Positions 53,101-61,256 are shown, numbered from the stretch's first letter. The stretch: 64,000 nt of DNA from Herbiconiux flava (GCF_013409865.1 NZ_JACCBM010000001.1:496001-560000), one strand, 5' to 3'. Made by a program: numbers and translations. Notes: a model not told the origin generated them from the sequence alone.

Positions 53101-53755
53101 GAACTGGCTCTGGGTGGACAGGCACAATACGTCCTCGTACCGGAAGAGTCAGTCGTTCTCGCGCCACAGGGGGGTCGACCTCACGGCGGCCTCGACCCTG
53201 CTCATGGCCGCGCTGACCGCGCTGATGGGAGTTGAAGCTCTCGACCTCGCCCCGGGTGCGACGGTGGCAGTGACCGGCGCGGCCGGCGGAATCGGCGGCT
53301 ACGCCATCCAGCTCGCTAAAACAGCCGGACTGACCGTCATCGCCGACGCAGCAGACAAGGACCGCGACCTCGTTGCGAGCCTGGGCGCCGATCACGTGCT
53401 CCCGCGCGGCGACGGGGTCCCTGCCGCAGTCCGCGAGCTCCGCCCAGATGGCGTCGACGGGATCGTCGACGCCGGATCAGTCGGCGAGAGCGGGGCGGCC
53501 GCAGTACGCGACGGAGGAGCAATCGCCACCGTCAAGGGATTCACCGGCACCACCGACCGGGGCGTGCGTTGGGCTCCCGTCTTCATCTACGACCGCATGC
53601 GAGACACCGCCGCTCTCACGCGGCTACGTGACCTCGCCGAATCCGGCGCTCTCACACTCCGAGTCGCCGGTACATACCCGATCGAGCACGTCGCAGACGC
53701 TCATCGACTCATCGAGGAAGGCGGAGTACGGGGACGGCCCGTACTGGTCTTCTAA
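53101..53755 (+). pseudogene. Truncated, frameshifted quinone oxidoreductase (MDR)
   Basis: The C-terminal Rossmann part is intact from about 53175: [39 protein letters not shown] and a normal end GRPVLVF. The preceding [20 protein letters not shown] lies in another frame, and the two meet at a run of six G at 53169-53174, where one extra G breaks the frame. The N-terminal ~100 residues of the GroES-like domain are missing. A 253-residue open frame starting at 52994 merely runs through this junction. I judge it dead. Confidence 0.8.
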
Positions 53756-54038
53756 CCTCAGACCCACCGATCCGGGCCCAGATTCTTAGGATTGCAGTTC
53801 CGCAATTGAAGCGTTCGGCACACACGCTTACGAACCACGAACAAGCATCGCTATGTCGACTAGCAAGATATATGACCCACCCTTTTTTGGGGGGCAGTGG
53901 CTGCGAGATGGTCGAGTGCGGTCCCGTGCACGACGGTCCGGGCTGACGCACTGTGGCTGTGGGCTCCAGTGGGCGTCTGAATCACTGGGACACGCCCTCT
54001 TGGATCCCTGGATGACGGCCTGAGAGAGCTGGTTCGGC

Positions 54039-54620
54039 TCAGTTGCGAGCTGACCAGGCGGCGTCTATCAGCGGGAAGACGTGATCGAGGGTTGTGGTCG
54101 GATGCTGTGACGTGCGGGCCAAGGAATAGGCCGTGATCACGAACCGCGCAACAGCCCGTCCTGCTATCGGAGGGCAGGCGAGGCCGTCGTCGGCGGAAAT
54201 GGCAATTGCCAGCGAGTCCGCATGGCGAACGAGCATGGACTCCTCGTACGCTCGGAGCGCCGGGGAGCGGTCAATCATGTCCCAGATCGGGCGCGCCTCT
54301 TTCGAGCCGCAGTGGCGCACCATCCCCTCAACGTGTCGTCTCAGCACAGAGATCAGCGACTCGTCCGGCTTTCGTCGGCTCACCGATTCAGCGAAGCCCT
54401 GTCGGAAGACCTCGTCATGTTCGAAGACCAACGCCTCCTTCGACGCGAAATGCGAGAAGAGGGTAGTCACTGCGACATCGGCATCAGCGGCGACATCACG
54501 AATGCCCACAGCGCCATAACCGCGCTCCAGGAACAGACGCCGGGCGGACTCAGCGATACGACTGCGTGTCTCAGCCTTCTTCCGCTCGCGCCTGCCGAGA
54601 GTGTCACCGGAAGCGCTCAT
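54039..54620 (-). CDS. TetR-family transcriptional regulator
   Basis: A 193-residue repressor. The HTH domain reads TRSRIAESARRLFLERGYGA, then VGIRDVAADADVAVTTLFSH and FASKEALVFEHDE. The helical C-terminal half is variable, as usual. It diverges from the NADP-dependent oxidoreductase at 54,682, a frequent arrangement in which the regulator represses the neighbour. The intergenic palindrome ACACTA-N5-TAGTGT is the likely operator. Codon use is less biased than in surrounding genes. Confidence 0.92.
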   Translation of the reverse strand: MSASGDTLGRRERKKAETRSRIAESARRLFLERGYGAVGIRDVAADADVAVTTLFSHFASKEALVFEHDEVFRQGFAESVSRRKPDESLISVLRRHVEGMVRHCGSKEARPIWDMIDRSPALRAYEESMLVRHADSLAIAISADDGLACPPIAGRAVARFVITAYSLARTSQHPTTTLDHVFPLIDAAWSARN

Positions 54621-54653
54621 CCACCCAGCATACCAAGCACTAACAGATACAAA

Positions 54654-54670
54654 ACACTAACGGGTAGTGT
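54654..54670. promoter_or_regulatory. Probable TetR operator
   Basis: ACACTA and TAGTGT flank ACGGG between the divergent TetR and oxidoreductase genes, 11 bases before the oxidoreductase start. A further half-site CACTAA lies at 54649. Confidence 0.65.
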
Positions 54671-54681
54671 AAGTTCGACCC

Positions 54682-55575
54682 GTGAAGAAGATCAGTTTTT
54701 CTGAGTTCGGTGGGCCGGACGTCCTTCAGCTTTCCGAGACGGTAACGCCTGAGCCCGGTACCGGGCAGATCAGGATCGCCGTCCGAGCCGCGGGTGTGAA
54801 CCCCGTCGATTGGAGGGTGAGGGAGGGACAGAGGCAGCAGACGCATCCCATCGAGCTGCCCTCCGGTACCGGGCAAGACGCTTCGGGAATCGTCGACAAG
54901 CTGGGCCCTGGCGTGAAGGGGGTAAGCGTTGGCGATCCCGTCTTCGGCCGCGGCTTTGAGACCTACGCAGAGTCCGCGATCCTGACGTCATGGGCGGCGA
55001 TCCCAGAAGGGATGCCATTCGAGGAGGCGGCAGGGTATCCCTCGGTCGTCGAAACCGCTATCCGAGCGATCCACGAGGTCGGAGTGACACCCGGGCAGAC
55101 GCTACTCATCAACGGCGCCTCCGGCGGTGTCGGCTCAGCGACCGTTCAGATCGCACGTGCCCGCGATATCGACGTCATAGGGCTGGCCGGCGCCGCAAAT
55201 CAGGACTACCTCCGTGACCTCGGGGCGAAAGCGACCACCTACGGCCAAGGATGGATGGGGCGAGTTCAGGCGCTCGGTCATGTCGATGCCGCTCTGGATG
55301 CGTCGGGCTCGGGAATCATCGCCGAGCTAGTGACCCTGACGGGAGCCCCAGAACGCGTCGTGACGATCGCGGATCAGTCGGCGCCCCCGCTCGGCGTGCG
55401 GTTCCTCGCCGTCGGCGGAGACATGTTCGCCGCTCTCGCCGAGGCCAGACACCTCATAGCAAAAGGCCAGCTTCACCTGCCGATCGAGAAGACCTATCCC
55501 CTTGCGGCCGCAGCAGCTGCTCAAGCCGACAGCCAAGCCGGACACACGCGAGGCCGACGCGTCATCGTCATCTGA
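54682..55575 (+). CDS. NADP-dependent quinone oxidoreductase-like protein (zinc-free MDR)
   Basis: A 297-residue MDR without zinc ligands. The N-terminal domain has SEFGGPDVLQLSETVTPEPG and AAGVNPVDWRVREG, and the cofactor motif is LLINGASGGVGSATVQIAR. Members reduce quinones or enones and are often induced by electrophiles through a divergent TetR, as here. GTG at 54682. The C-terminal Ala/Gln segment is slightly unusual but the end GRRVIVI is normal, so the gene looks intact. Confidence 0.9.
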   Translation: MKKISFSEFGGPDVLQLSETVTPEPGTGQIRIAVRAAGVNPVDWRVREGQRQQTHPIELPSGTGQDASGIVDKLGPGVKGVSVGDPVFGRGFETYAESAILTSWAAIPEGMPFEEAAGYPSVVETAIRAIHEVGVTPGQTLLINGASGGVGSATVQIARARDIDVIGLAGAANQDYLRDLGAKATTYGQGWMGRVQALGHVDAALDASGSGIIAELVTLTGAPERVVTIADQSAPPLGVRFLAVGGDMFAALAEARHLIAKGQLHLPIEKTYPLAAAAAAQADSQAGHTRGRRVIVI

Positions 55576-55628
55576 AGATGAGTCGACAGCGTCCAATCGG
55601 CCGCCGGAGGGGAGAGCTTGCGCCACAA

Positions 55629-55660
55629 GTGCCCTGAAAATCTAAAGATTTTCGAGGCAC
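55629..55660. terminator. AT-rich hairpin after the oxidoreductase gene
   Basis: GTGCC-CT-GAAAATC-TAAA-GATTTTC-GA-GGCAC: a 7-bp AT-rich stem and a 5-bp outer stem with a symmetric 2x2 mismatch. It lies 53 bases after the stop. It may be the terminator, or the end of a lost mobile element. Confidence 0.5.
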
Positions 55661-55767
55661 CTACTCCTTAGCGATTCGCCGTGTGAGATCCGCGAAATCG
55701 GGAGGCTCCGGCTTGTCTCGCAAACTCGTCTTGCGAAGCCCCATGTCTCGGGTCGCCTTCTGCGGAT

Positions 55768-55935
55768 TTACAGGACTCGATCGCGGAGTGAGGCGTTGAT
55801 CGTGATGCCGAGGCGCCCGCGGTAGTGGCTCGCGAATAGTTCGTCGATTGCCACGTGATCGCCGCCGATGCCGAGCCCCGCCACGAATCGCATCGCGAAC
55901 AGGTACTGCACGTTTGAGTTTGGGAACGAGCTGCT
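55768..55935 (-). pseudogene. Fragment of an MFS sugar transporter
   Basis: One minus-strand frame encodes LFAMRFVAGLGIGGDHVAID, then ELFASHYRGRLGITINAS, and soon a stop. This is the helix 4-loop signature of sugar-porter MFS proteins (RF-GLGIGG...ID E...RGR). Nothing upstream or downstream completes the ~450-residue protein, so only about 50 residues of a transporter remain. Sequence from 55,936 to 56,190 has no recognisable coding content. Confidence 0.7.
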
Positions 55936-56319
55936 CAATCACTGGCGAGGTGGTTAGCGGCAAGACCCCGGCCGTGTGATCGGCCCTCCGAGGAGGACTA
56001 CAAGGACGGATCCGGGGTGTTCAGCGTCGGTCTGAGCGGGCACAAAGACGATTATCAGCGTTGAGGCCGGGGCGAGCAGAGCGCCTGCGGAGTCGGACGA
56101 AAGCGACCCCTTTCCGAACTGAATCCCTTCAGGATGCGACCCCTGCTCGACCCGTCGCCCGGATAACCGATTCGGTCCGGCCACGATCACCGTGCCATCC
56201 GCGATGCAGGTGGGATGGGATCAGGTCCACAGCCCGGCGACCGCGAGAAGCACACCATCGACGCGAGCACCACCATGCAACGGCACGGCTCTTGCCGGCG
56301 CCACCGAGGCGACTTCTCA

Positions 56320-56682
56320 CCTGCCGCTACGTAGCTCGGTGAAGGTGACCGGCACGCTCGCGGGATACACGAGCCGGGGCACGACGTCGGCCTCGACCGC
56401 TGCGGTGGCCAAGGGCACGCTGGTCGCTGCGACTCCCACCATCAGCGGCACCCGAAGGTCGGCGTGGTGCTGTCGGCGAAGAACGGCACGTGGACCGCGG
56501 GCACCACGCTGACCTATCAGTGGTTCGCTGGCGGCGTGGCCGTCTCCGGGGCGACGAAGTCGACGTTCACACCGACTGCGGCTCAGTTCGCACAGAAGAT
56601 GAGCGTGCAGGTGACGGGGAAGCTCAACGGCTACACGACCGCGAGCAAGAAATCGGTCGAGACAGGTGTCGTCGCGCGGTAG
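56320..56682 (+). pseudogene. Frameshifted tail of an Ig-like repeat surface protein
   Basis: Two repeats of a bacterial Ig-like cell-surface domain remain. The first ends VKVTGTLAGYTSRGTTSAST; the second reads LSAKNGTWTAGTTLTYQWFA, then STFTPTAAQFAQKMSVQVTG and ends VETGVVAR. They lie in different frames: at 56451-56453 one C is missing from ACC-CCG-AAG, which breaks the link GT-PKVG. No signal peptide or start remains upstream. It is the 3' end of a lost large secreted protein. Confidence 0.75.
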
Positions 56683-56701
56683 CCGCGCGGTTATAGCGCG
56701 G
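56683..56701 (+). terminator. Hairpin after the Ig-like pseudogene
   Basis: CCGCGC and GCGCGG flank GGTTATA directly after the TAG. It is probably the original terminator of the decayed gene. Confidence 0.5.
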
Positions 56702-56825
56702 CGCGCGATCGGTGTCCAGGGCGGGCGGAAAACGGTCAACGGGGGCTGACTGGAATCGGGAGCACTGCAGCGTGCGACCGCGGATCGCGTGGGTGCGCAT
56801 CCGCAGCCCGACGGAAGGACACCCC

Positions 56826-57518
56826 ATGACCACGCCAGATCCCGACCGGAGGGCCGGTTCCGTGCCGGCCGACTCGTTGCCCGCCGCGGGCAGCCCGGTC
56901 GCCCCCGCCACGTCCGGCACCGCGGCCGGCGGCTCGGTGCCGCTCGAGGAGCGCAGCACGCTCCGGCAGGACGTCGTCGAGCGCGAGCGCCGCGAGTTCG
57001 GCGGCTTCAAGTTCGGCTCGGCCTTCTTCGGCTGGCTGACCGCCACGGGCACCGCAGTCATCCTGACCGCGCTGGTCGCGGCGACGGGGGTCGCGATCGG
57101 CCTCGGCATCCGCGACGACGGCAGCGTGCAGGTCAGCGACGAGCAGGCCACCACGGTCGGCATCGTCGGCGCTATCGCGCTGGTCGTGATCATCCTCGTC
57201 GCCTACTTCTGTGGCGGCTACGTCGCCGGCCGGATGGCGCGCTTCGACGGCCTCAAGCAGGGCCTCGCCGTGTGGATCTGGGCCATCGTGATCGCGGTCG
57301 TCGTCGCCATCGTGGCGGCGATCGGCGGCAGCCAGGTCGACGTGCTCGGCAACCTGAACAGCTTCCCGCGCATCCCGGTCAACGAGGGCGCGCTCACCAC
57401 GACCGGCATCATCACCGCCGTGGTCGCGGCCGTCACGAGCCTCGTCGGCGCCCTCCTCGGCGGGGTGGCCGGGATGCGCTTCCACCGCAAGGTCGACCGC
57501 GCCGGACTGGGGCGCTGA
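56826..57518 (+). CDS. Four-helix membrane protein (TIGR04086/YrzE-like)
   Basis: A 230-residue membrane protein. A ~75-residue hydrophilic N-terminus rich in Ala/Pro/Ser is followed by four helices: AFFGWLTATGTAVILTALVA, GIVGAIALVVIILVAYFCGG, GLAVWIWAIVIAVVVAIVAA and GIITAVVAAVTSLVGALLGG. The GGYVAGRMARFDGLKQGLAV loop between helices 2 and 3 is typical of small actinobacterial YrzE-like proteins of unknown function. ATG at 56826, with GGA upstream. The next gene starts two bases after its stop. Confidence 0.82.
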   Translation: MTTPDPDRRAGSVPADSLPAAGSPVAPATSGTAAGGSVPLEERSTLRQDVVERERREFGGFKFGSAFFGWLTATGTAVILTALVAATGVAIGLGIRDDGSVQVSDEQATTVGIVGAIALVVIILVAYFCGGYVAGRMARFDGLKQGLAVWIWAIVIAVVVAIVAAIGGSQVDVLGNLNSFPRIPVNEGALTTTGIITAVVAAVTSLVGALLGGVAGMRFHRKVDRAGLGR

Positions 57519-57520
57519 CC

Positions 57521-58201
57521 ATGCTGCCCTCCTCCAACATCCAGAGCATCATCGGGGCCACCCTCTTCGGCGCCGACGACACCAAGATCGGCCGCATCAC
57601 GACGGTGCTGGTCGACGCCGCCGACGGGCATCCGACCTTCGCCGAGGTGCACACGGGCTTCCTCGGCCACGCCACCCGGCTGGTGCCGCTCGACGACGCC
57701 CGCTGGGAGCGCGACGACGTCTACGTCTCGTACTCGGCCGCCCTCGTGAAGGACGCGCCCCGCCACGAGGCCGACGGCGGCGTCAGCCCCGAGCAGGAGG
57801 ACGAGCTGCGGCGGCACTACGCCGGCGAGGCTCAGGATGCGCGTGCCGACGCGACTCCGCTGGCCGCCGCCGGGGAGCCCGCCGCCCGCGAGGGTGCCGA
57901 CCGTGACGCGGATCGCGACCGCGACGAGCGCGCCGCCGCTCTGCAGCGTGACCACGACGCCGACCGGGACGAGCGAGCCCTCGATTCCGGGACCGACCGC
58001 GACCGCGATCACCGGGACAGCGACGGCGACCGCGATCACACGCCCGAGCATGCTGCGGGTGACGTGCCGCCGGTGCCCGACATCGAGGAGGGGCAGGTAC
58101 TCCGCGAGGAGCGCCTCGTCGTGCGGCGCGAAGAGGTGCCCGTCGACGACGACTCGTCGGCTCGCCACGCGGCTTCTCCCGGCGACACGCCGCGCATCTG
58201 A
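57521..58201 (+). CDS. PRC-barrel domain protein with charged linker and DUF2382-like end
   Basis: A 226-residue soluble protein. Residues 1-85 form a PRC-barrel (IGATLFGADDTKIGRITTVL; HTGFLGHATRLVPLDDARWE). A ~90-residue linker of Asp/Arg/Glu/His repeats follows, and then LREERLVVRREEVPVDD, the opening motif of DUF2382 stress proteins, but the ~100-residue remainder is absent. PRC-DUF2382 proteins are linked to general stress in actinobacteria. It is probably co-transcribed with the membrane protein just upstream. Confidence 0.82.
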   Translation: MLPSSNIQSIIGATLFGADDTKIGRITTVLVDAADGHPTFAEVHTGFLGHATRLVPLDDARWERDDVYVSYSAALVKDAPRHEADGGVSPEQEDELRRHYAGEAQDARADATPLAAAGEPAAREGADRDADRDRDERAAALQRDHDADRDERALDSGTDRDRDHRDSDGDRDHTPEHAAGDVPPVPDIEEGQVLREERLVVRREEVPVDDDSSARHAASPGDTPRI

Positions 58202-58221
58202 GCGCGAGCTTCGAACACCGG

Positions 58222-58343
58222 TTGTTCACAGGCTGTGGATGAATCTGTGGAGAACGCGTGCACAAGACGGGGACAACTCGTCAGAAGCGCGAATCCCCGC
58301 CGAACCAGGGTGTGGAAACTCCTCCTCCCCAGCCTGTGAACAC
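58222..58343. other. Cluster of DnaA-box-like nonamers
   Basis: The gap between the PRC gene and the WYL regulator holds TTGTTCACA (58222-58230), TGTGGATGA (58234-58242), TGTGGAGAA (58246-58254), TGTGGAAAC (58311-58319) and TGTGAACAC (58335-58343). Each is one to three bases from TTGTCCACA/TGTGGATAA. No dnaA, dnaN or other origin-linked gene is nearby. Confidence 0.45.
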
Positions 58344-58375
58344 CGCACGGAGCGTTAGAAGCAGTTACACCGCTG

Positions 58376-59359
58376 TCATTTCGAACGCGGCTTCGAAGCG
58401 ACGGCCGCCCTCGCGGCGAGCTCCCCGAACGCCGCGCGCAGTTCCCCCGGCTCCACCTCGCTGATCGCGGCGTCGAAGCGGGCGAACGAAGCGGCGAGCG
58501 CCGGCCACGACCAGGCGCCCGCCTCGACGCGCACCCGGCCGCCGTCGAGCGGAGTGACCACGTCGTCGCCGACGAACGGCCGCACCTCCTCGGCTGGGCG
58601 CTCGAGCACCACCGACCCCCGGCTCGGCCACTCGTCCCGCGCGGCCGAGCCCTTGAACCGCGCCGCGACGAACGCCCGTACGTCGCCCCCGGGTACAGCC
58701 CTCGGCGCGAACCGGGTCCCCGCGGGCGTGCGCGGCACGAGCCTGTCGGCGCGGAAGATGCGCCAGTCGTCGCGATCGAGATCCCACGCCACGAGGTACC
58801 AGCGCCCGGCGGAGGCGACGAGGTGGTGCGGCTCGACGCGGCGGGGCGGCGGCGGATCCTGCTCGACGGCGGCCCCCGGCTTCACGTGGTCGACCCGCAG
58901 CACCTGGCGGGCGCGGACGGCGGTCGAGAGTGTGATCAGCAGCTCGGGATCGGTGGGCCGAGCATCCGGAGCCCGCGGTTCGAGGGTGGTGAACCGCAGG
59001 GCGTCGAGCCGGTGGCGCAGGCGCGCGGGGAGCACCTGACGCACGGTGGTGAGGGCGCGGACTGCCGCCTCCTCGACCCCCGCGCCGGCCGCGGTCGCGT
59101 GCTGCAGGGCGACGGCGAGCGCGATCGCCTGGTCGTCGTCGAAGAGCAGCGGGGGCAGCTCGGATCCGGCGTCGAGTCGGTAGCCGCCGTCGGGGCCCTT
59201 GACCGCGCCGATGCGGTAGCCGAGTTCGCGCAGGCGGTCGACGTCGCGGCGCACGGTGCGGGGGCTGACCTCGAGCCGCTCGGCTAGCAGGCCGCCCGGC
59301 CAGTCGCGGCGGGTCTGCAGCAGGGAGAGGAGCGTCAGCATCCGCGAGGTCGAACTCAT
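58376..59359 (-). CDS. WYL-domain HTH transcriptional regulator (YafY type)
   Basis: A 327-residue regulator. The N-terminal HTH_11 has RMLTLLSLLQTRRDWPGGLL and RLEVSPRTVRRDVDRLRELG. The WYL domain core here is VASAGRWYLVAWDLDRDDWR, followed by FRADRLVPRTPAG. A C-terminal WCX part follows. It is divergent from the PhnB-like VOC gene and likely controls it. ATG at 59359. Confidence 0.92.
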   Translation of the reverse strand: MSSTSRMLTLLSLLQTRRDWPGGLLAERLEVSPRTVRRDVDRLRELGYRIGAVKGPDGGYRLDAGSELPPLLFDDDQAIALAVALQHATAAGAGVEEAAVRALTTVRQVLPARLRHRLDALRFTTLEPRAPDARPTDPELLITLSTAVRARQVLRVDHVKPGAAVEQDPPPPRRVEPHHLVASAGRWYLVAWDLDRDDWRIFRADRLVPRTPAGTRFAPRAVPGGDVRAFVAARFKGSAARDEWPSRGSVVLERPAEEVRPFVGDDVVTPLDGGRVRVEAGAWSWPALAASFARFDAAISEVEPGELRAAFGELAARAAVASKPRSK

Positions 59360-59491
59360 GGGTTCACTGTATTTGAAGAAGCGGACCGGAACTGACCGCT
59401 TCTGCCGAGAAAGTGGAGCCGTTGCGGCAGGGTGCCGTGACGTGGCCCGGCGGGAGCGCTCGCCGGGCATCCGCTCATCGAAGGAGACACC

Positions 59492-59914
59492 ATGGCGATC
59501 GCCACCACCCCCCACCTGAACTTCCGCGGCGACGCCCGGGCGGCGCTGGAGTTCTACCACTCGGTCTTCGGCGGGCAGCTGGTCGCCGTCAGCTACGCCG
59601 ACGCGCACGCCGTCACCGAGCCGGCGGAGGCCTCGCAGCTCCTGTGGGGCCAGGTCGAGTCGCCGGACGGCTTCCGGGTGATGGCGTACGACGTGCCGTC
59701 GCACACGGAGTACGCGCCGGGCGTGATCCCGCTGTTCGTGTCGATCCGCAGCAGCGACGCCGCCGAGATCGAGCGGTACTGGAGTGCCCTCGCGGCGTCG
59801 TCGACCGTGCTGGTGCCGCTGGCGCCGGCGGCCTGGGCGCCGCTCTACGGCATGGCGACCGACCCCTTCGGCGTCACCTGGGTCTTCGACGTGGCGGTGC
59901 CCTGGGCGGGCTGA
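59492..59914 (+). CDS. PhnB-like VOC-family protein
   Basis: A 140-residue glyoxalase-fold protein of the PhnB/3-demethylubiquinone-methyltransferase-like group: PHLNFRGDARAALEFYHSVF GGQL at the start, IPLFVSIRSSDAAEIERYWS in the middle, and YGMATDPFGVTWVFDV at the end. Function unknown; commonly found next to WYL regulators as here. ATG at 59492 preceded by AAGGAGAC. Confidence 0.9.
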   Translation: MAIATTPHLNFRGDARAALEFYHSVFGGQLVAVSYADAHAVTEPAEASQLLWGQVESPDGFRVMAYDVPSHTEYAPGVIPLFVSIRSSDAAEIERYWSALAASSTVLVPLAPAAWAPLYGMATDPFGVTWVFDVAVPWAG

Positions 59915-59923
59915 CCCTGGCGT

Positions 59924-59944
59924 CCGCCGGGCACCATCCGGCGG
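59924..59944. terminator. Hairpin after the PhnB-like gene
   Basis: CCGCCGG and CCGGCGG flank a 7-base loop, 10 bases after the stop, between two convergent genes. Confidence 0.6.
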
Positions 59945-60003
59945 GCGGTCCCCGGGCCCGAGGCGGGGCCGTGGCCCGGGCGCCTCGGTCAGGGCGATCT
60001 AAA

Positions 60004-60465
60004 TCAGGCGGCGGGCGGCACGTCTGCGAGGTCGAACCAGACGGGGAGGCCGCGCTCGCGGGCGATCGCCACGTCGGTGTCGGCGCCCTGCGACGCTCCG
60101 GGGAGGCGGAGCACGCCGTCACAGTGCTGAAGCAGGCGGCGGGCGACCTCGTACATGACGTCTCCGTCGCCCGCCTCCGCAGCTGGGCCGCCCTCGGTGG
60201 CAGTAGCCCCACCATCGGCGGCGCCCTCGGGGGTGGCGGCCCCCTCGGAGGTGGTACTGGCGTCAGCGGCGCCGGGCCCCGCGTCGGCGAGGCCGCGGAG
60301 GACCGGGAGCGCCACCCACTCGCCGATCATGGGCACGTGCCCGAGGCGGTGCAGCGGGGCCGCCGCCTCCTCCAGTCGCTCGAGGTTGCGGGCGATGGCG
60401 GCGGGGTCGCCGCCGGTTCCGGAGCGGTAGGGGCCGGCGATCAGGATCAGCAGTGGACGTGTCAT
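60004..60465 (-). CDS. DUF4406-like protein (nucleoside deoxyribosyltransferase fold) with insert
   Basis: A 153-residue protein. The start MTRPLLILIAGPYRSGTGGD is the first strand and loop of the DUF4406/nucleoside 2-deoxyribosyltransferase-like fold. RLGHVPMIGEWVALPVLRGL follows, and the C-terminal part VARRLLQHCDGVLRLPGASQ and GADTDVAIARERGLPVWFDL completes it. Between these lies a ~40-residue Ala/Gly/Thr/Glu-rich segment (residues ~65-105) that looks inserted into a surface loop. ATG at 60465 gives the canonical start. Function unknown. Confidence 0.82.
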   Translation of the reverse strand: MTRPLLILIAGPYRSGTGGDPAAIARNLERLEEAAAPLHRLGHVPMIGEWVALPVLRGLADAGPGAADASTTSEGAATPEGAADGGATATEGGPAAEAGDGDVMYEVARRLLQHCDGVLRLPGASQGADTDVAIARERGLPVWFDLADVPPAA

Positions 60466-60486
60466 GCGGGACACTGTAGCGTTAAC

Positions 60487-60516
60487 CGTGCACAATCGTG
60501 CAAGAACGTGAAGGAG
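60487..60516. promoter_or_regulatory. Three helically phased CGTG direct repeats before the DeoR gene
   Basis: CGTGCACAAT, CGTGCAAGAA and CGTGAAGGAG are three direct 10-base units, spaced one helical turn apart and overlapping the ribosome site of the DeoR gene. DeoR proteins often bind direct repeats, so this may be an autoregulatory operator. Confidence 0.5.
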
Positions 60517-60521
60517 CGCGA

Positions 60522-61256
60522 ATGCTCGCCGGTCAGCGCAAAGCGCACCTCCTCGGCCTGCTGCTCGACGAGGGGCGCATCGTCGCCAAGACGGCGGCGG
60601 CCGAGCTCGGCGTCTCGGAGGACTCGATCCGCCGCGACCTCCGCGAGCTGGCAGACGAGGGTGCGCTGGTGCGCGTCTACGGCGGCGCCCTCCCGGTGCC
60701 GCCCGCCGACCGCCCCGTGGCCGAACGCTCGGAGCTGGCCACGGCGAGCAAAGGGCGGGTGGCGCGACTGGCCGTGCAGCGCATCCGCCCGTCGTCGACC
60801 ATCGTGCTCGACGGCGGAACCACCGCGCTCGCCCTGGCCCGCCTGCTCCCCCGCGGCACCGGCCTCACCGTCATCACGCCGAGCCCCGCGGTCGCCCTCG
60901 CCACAGCCGAGTCGACGGATGCGCGGCTGATCATGATCGGCGGCGAACTCACCCGCCACTCCCTCGTCGCGGGCGGAGCTCTCGCGCTCGAGGCGGTGCA
61001 GCACCTCGGCGCCGACGCGTTCTTCCTCGGGGTGACGGGCGTGCATCCGGAGCACGGGCTCACCACCGGCGACCTCGACGACGCCGTCACCAAGCGAGCC
61101 CTCGCTGCGCGCTCTGCCGACGTCTACGTGCTGGCGAGCGAGGAGAAGATCGGCGCGGTCTCCCGCTTCCCGGTGCTCCCGCTCGCGTCGGTCACCGCGG
61201 TCATCGCCGACCCGTCCGACCGCAACCCGCTCCTTGCGGAGCTTCCGCTCGGCTAG
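60522..61256 (+). CDS. DeoR/GlpR-family transcriptional regulator
   Basis: A 244-residue sugar-type repressor. The N-terminal HTH is RKAHLLGLLLDEGRIVAKTA, then AELGVSEDSIRRDLRELADE and GALVRVYGGALP. The DeoRC sensor domain has TIVLDGGTTALALARLLPRG and GVTGVHPEHGLTTGDLDDA, a sugar-phosphate-binding pattern. ATG at 60522 follows AAGGAG. Genes for arabinose- and galactose-releasing enzymes lie on the other strand nearby, but no link is proven. Confidence 0.92.
   Translation: MLAGQRKAHLLGLLLDEGRIVAKTAAAELGVSEDSIRRDLRELADEGALVRVYGGALPVPPADRPVAERSELATASKGRVARLAVQRIRPSSTIVLDGGTTALALARLLPRGTGLTVITPSPAVALATAESTDARLIMIGGELTRHSLVAGGALALEAVQHLGADAFFLGVTGVHPEHGLTTGDLDDAVTKRALAARSADVYVLASEEKIGAVSRFPVLPLASVTAVIADPSDRNPLLAELPLG

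Noticed and set aside
52994..53755. 253-codon frame taken as an intact oxidoreductase
   Set aside because: The N-terminal ~60 residues do not resemble the family, and the real preceding segment lies in another frame across a G6 run, so it is a pseudogene.
55954..56190. 78-codon minus-strand frame in the decay zone
   Set aside because: No recognisable motif, no ribosome site and no local codon bias.
58222..58343. Chromosomal replication origin
   Set aside because: The nonamers are imperfect and no dnaA, dnaN, rpmH or parAB lies in the window, so only a DnaA-box-like cluster is claimed.
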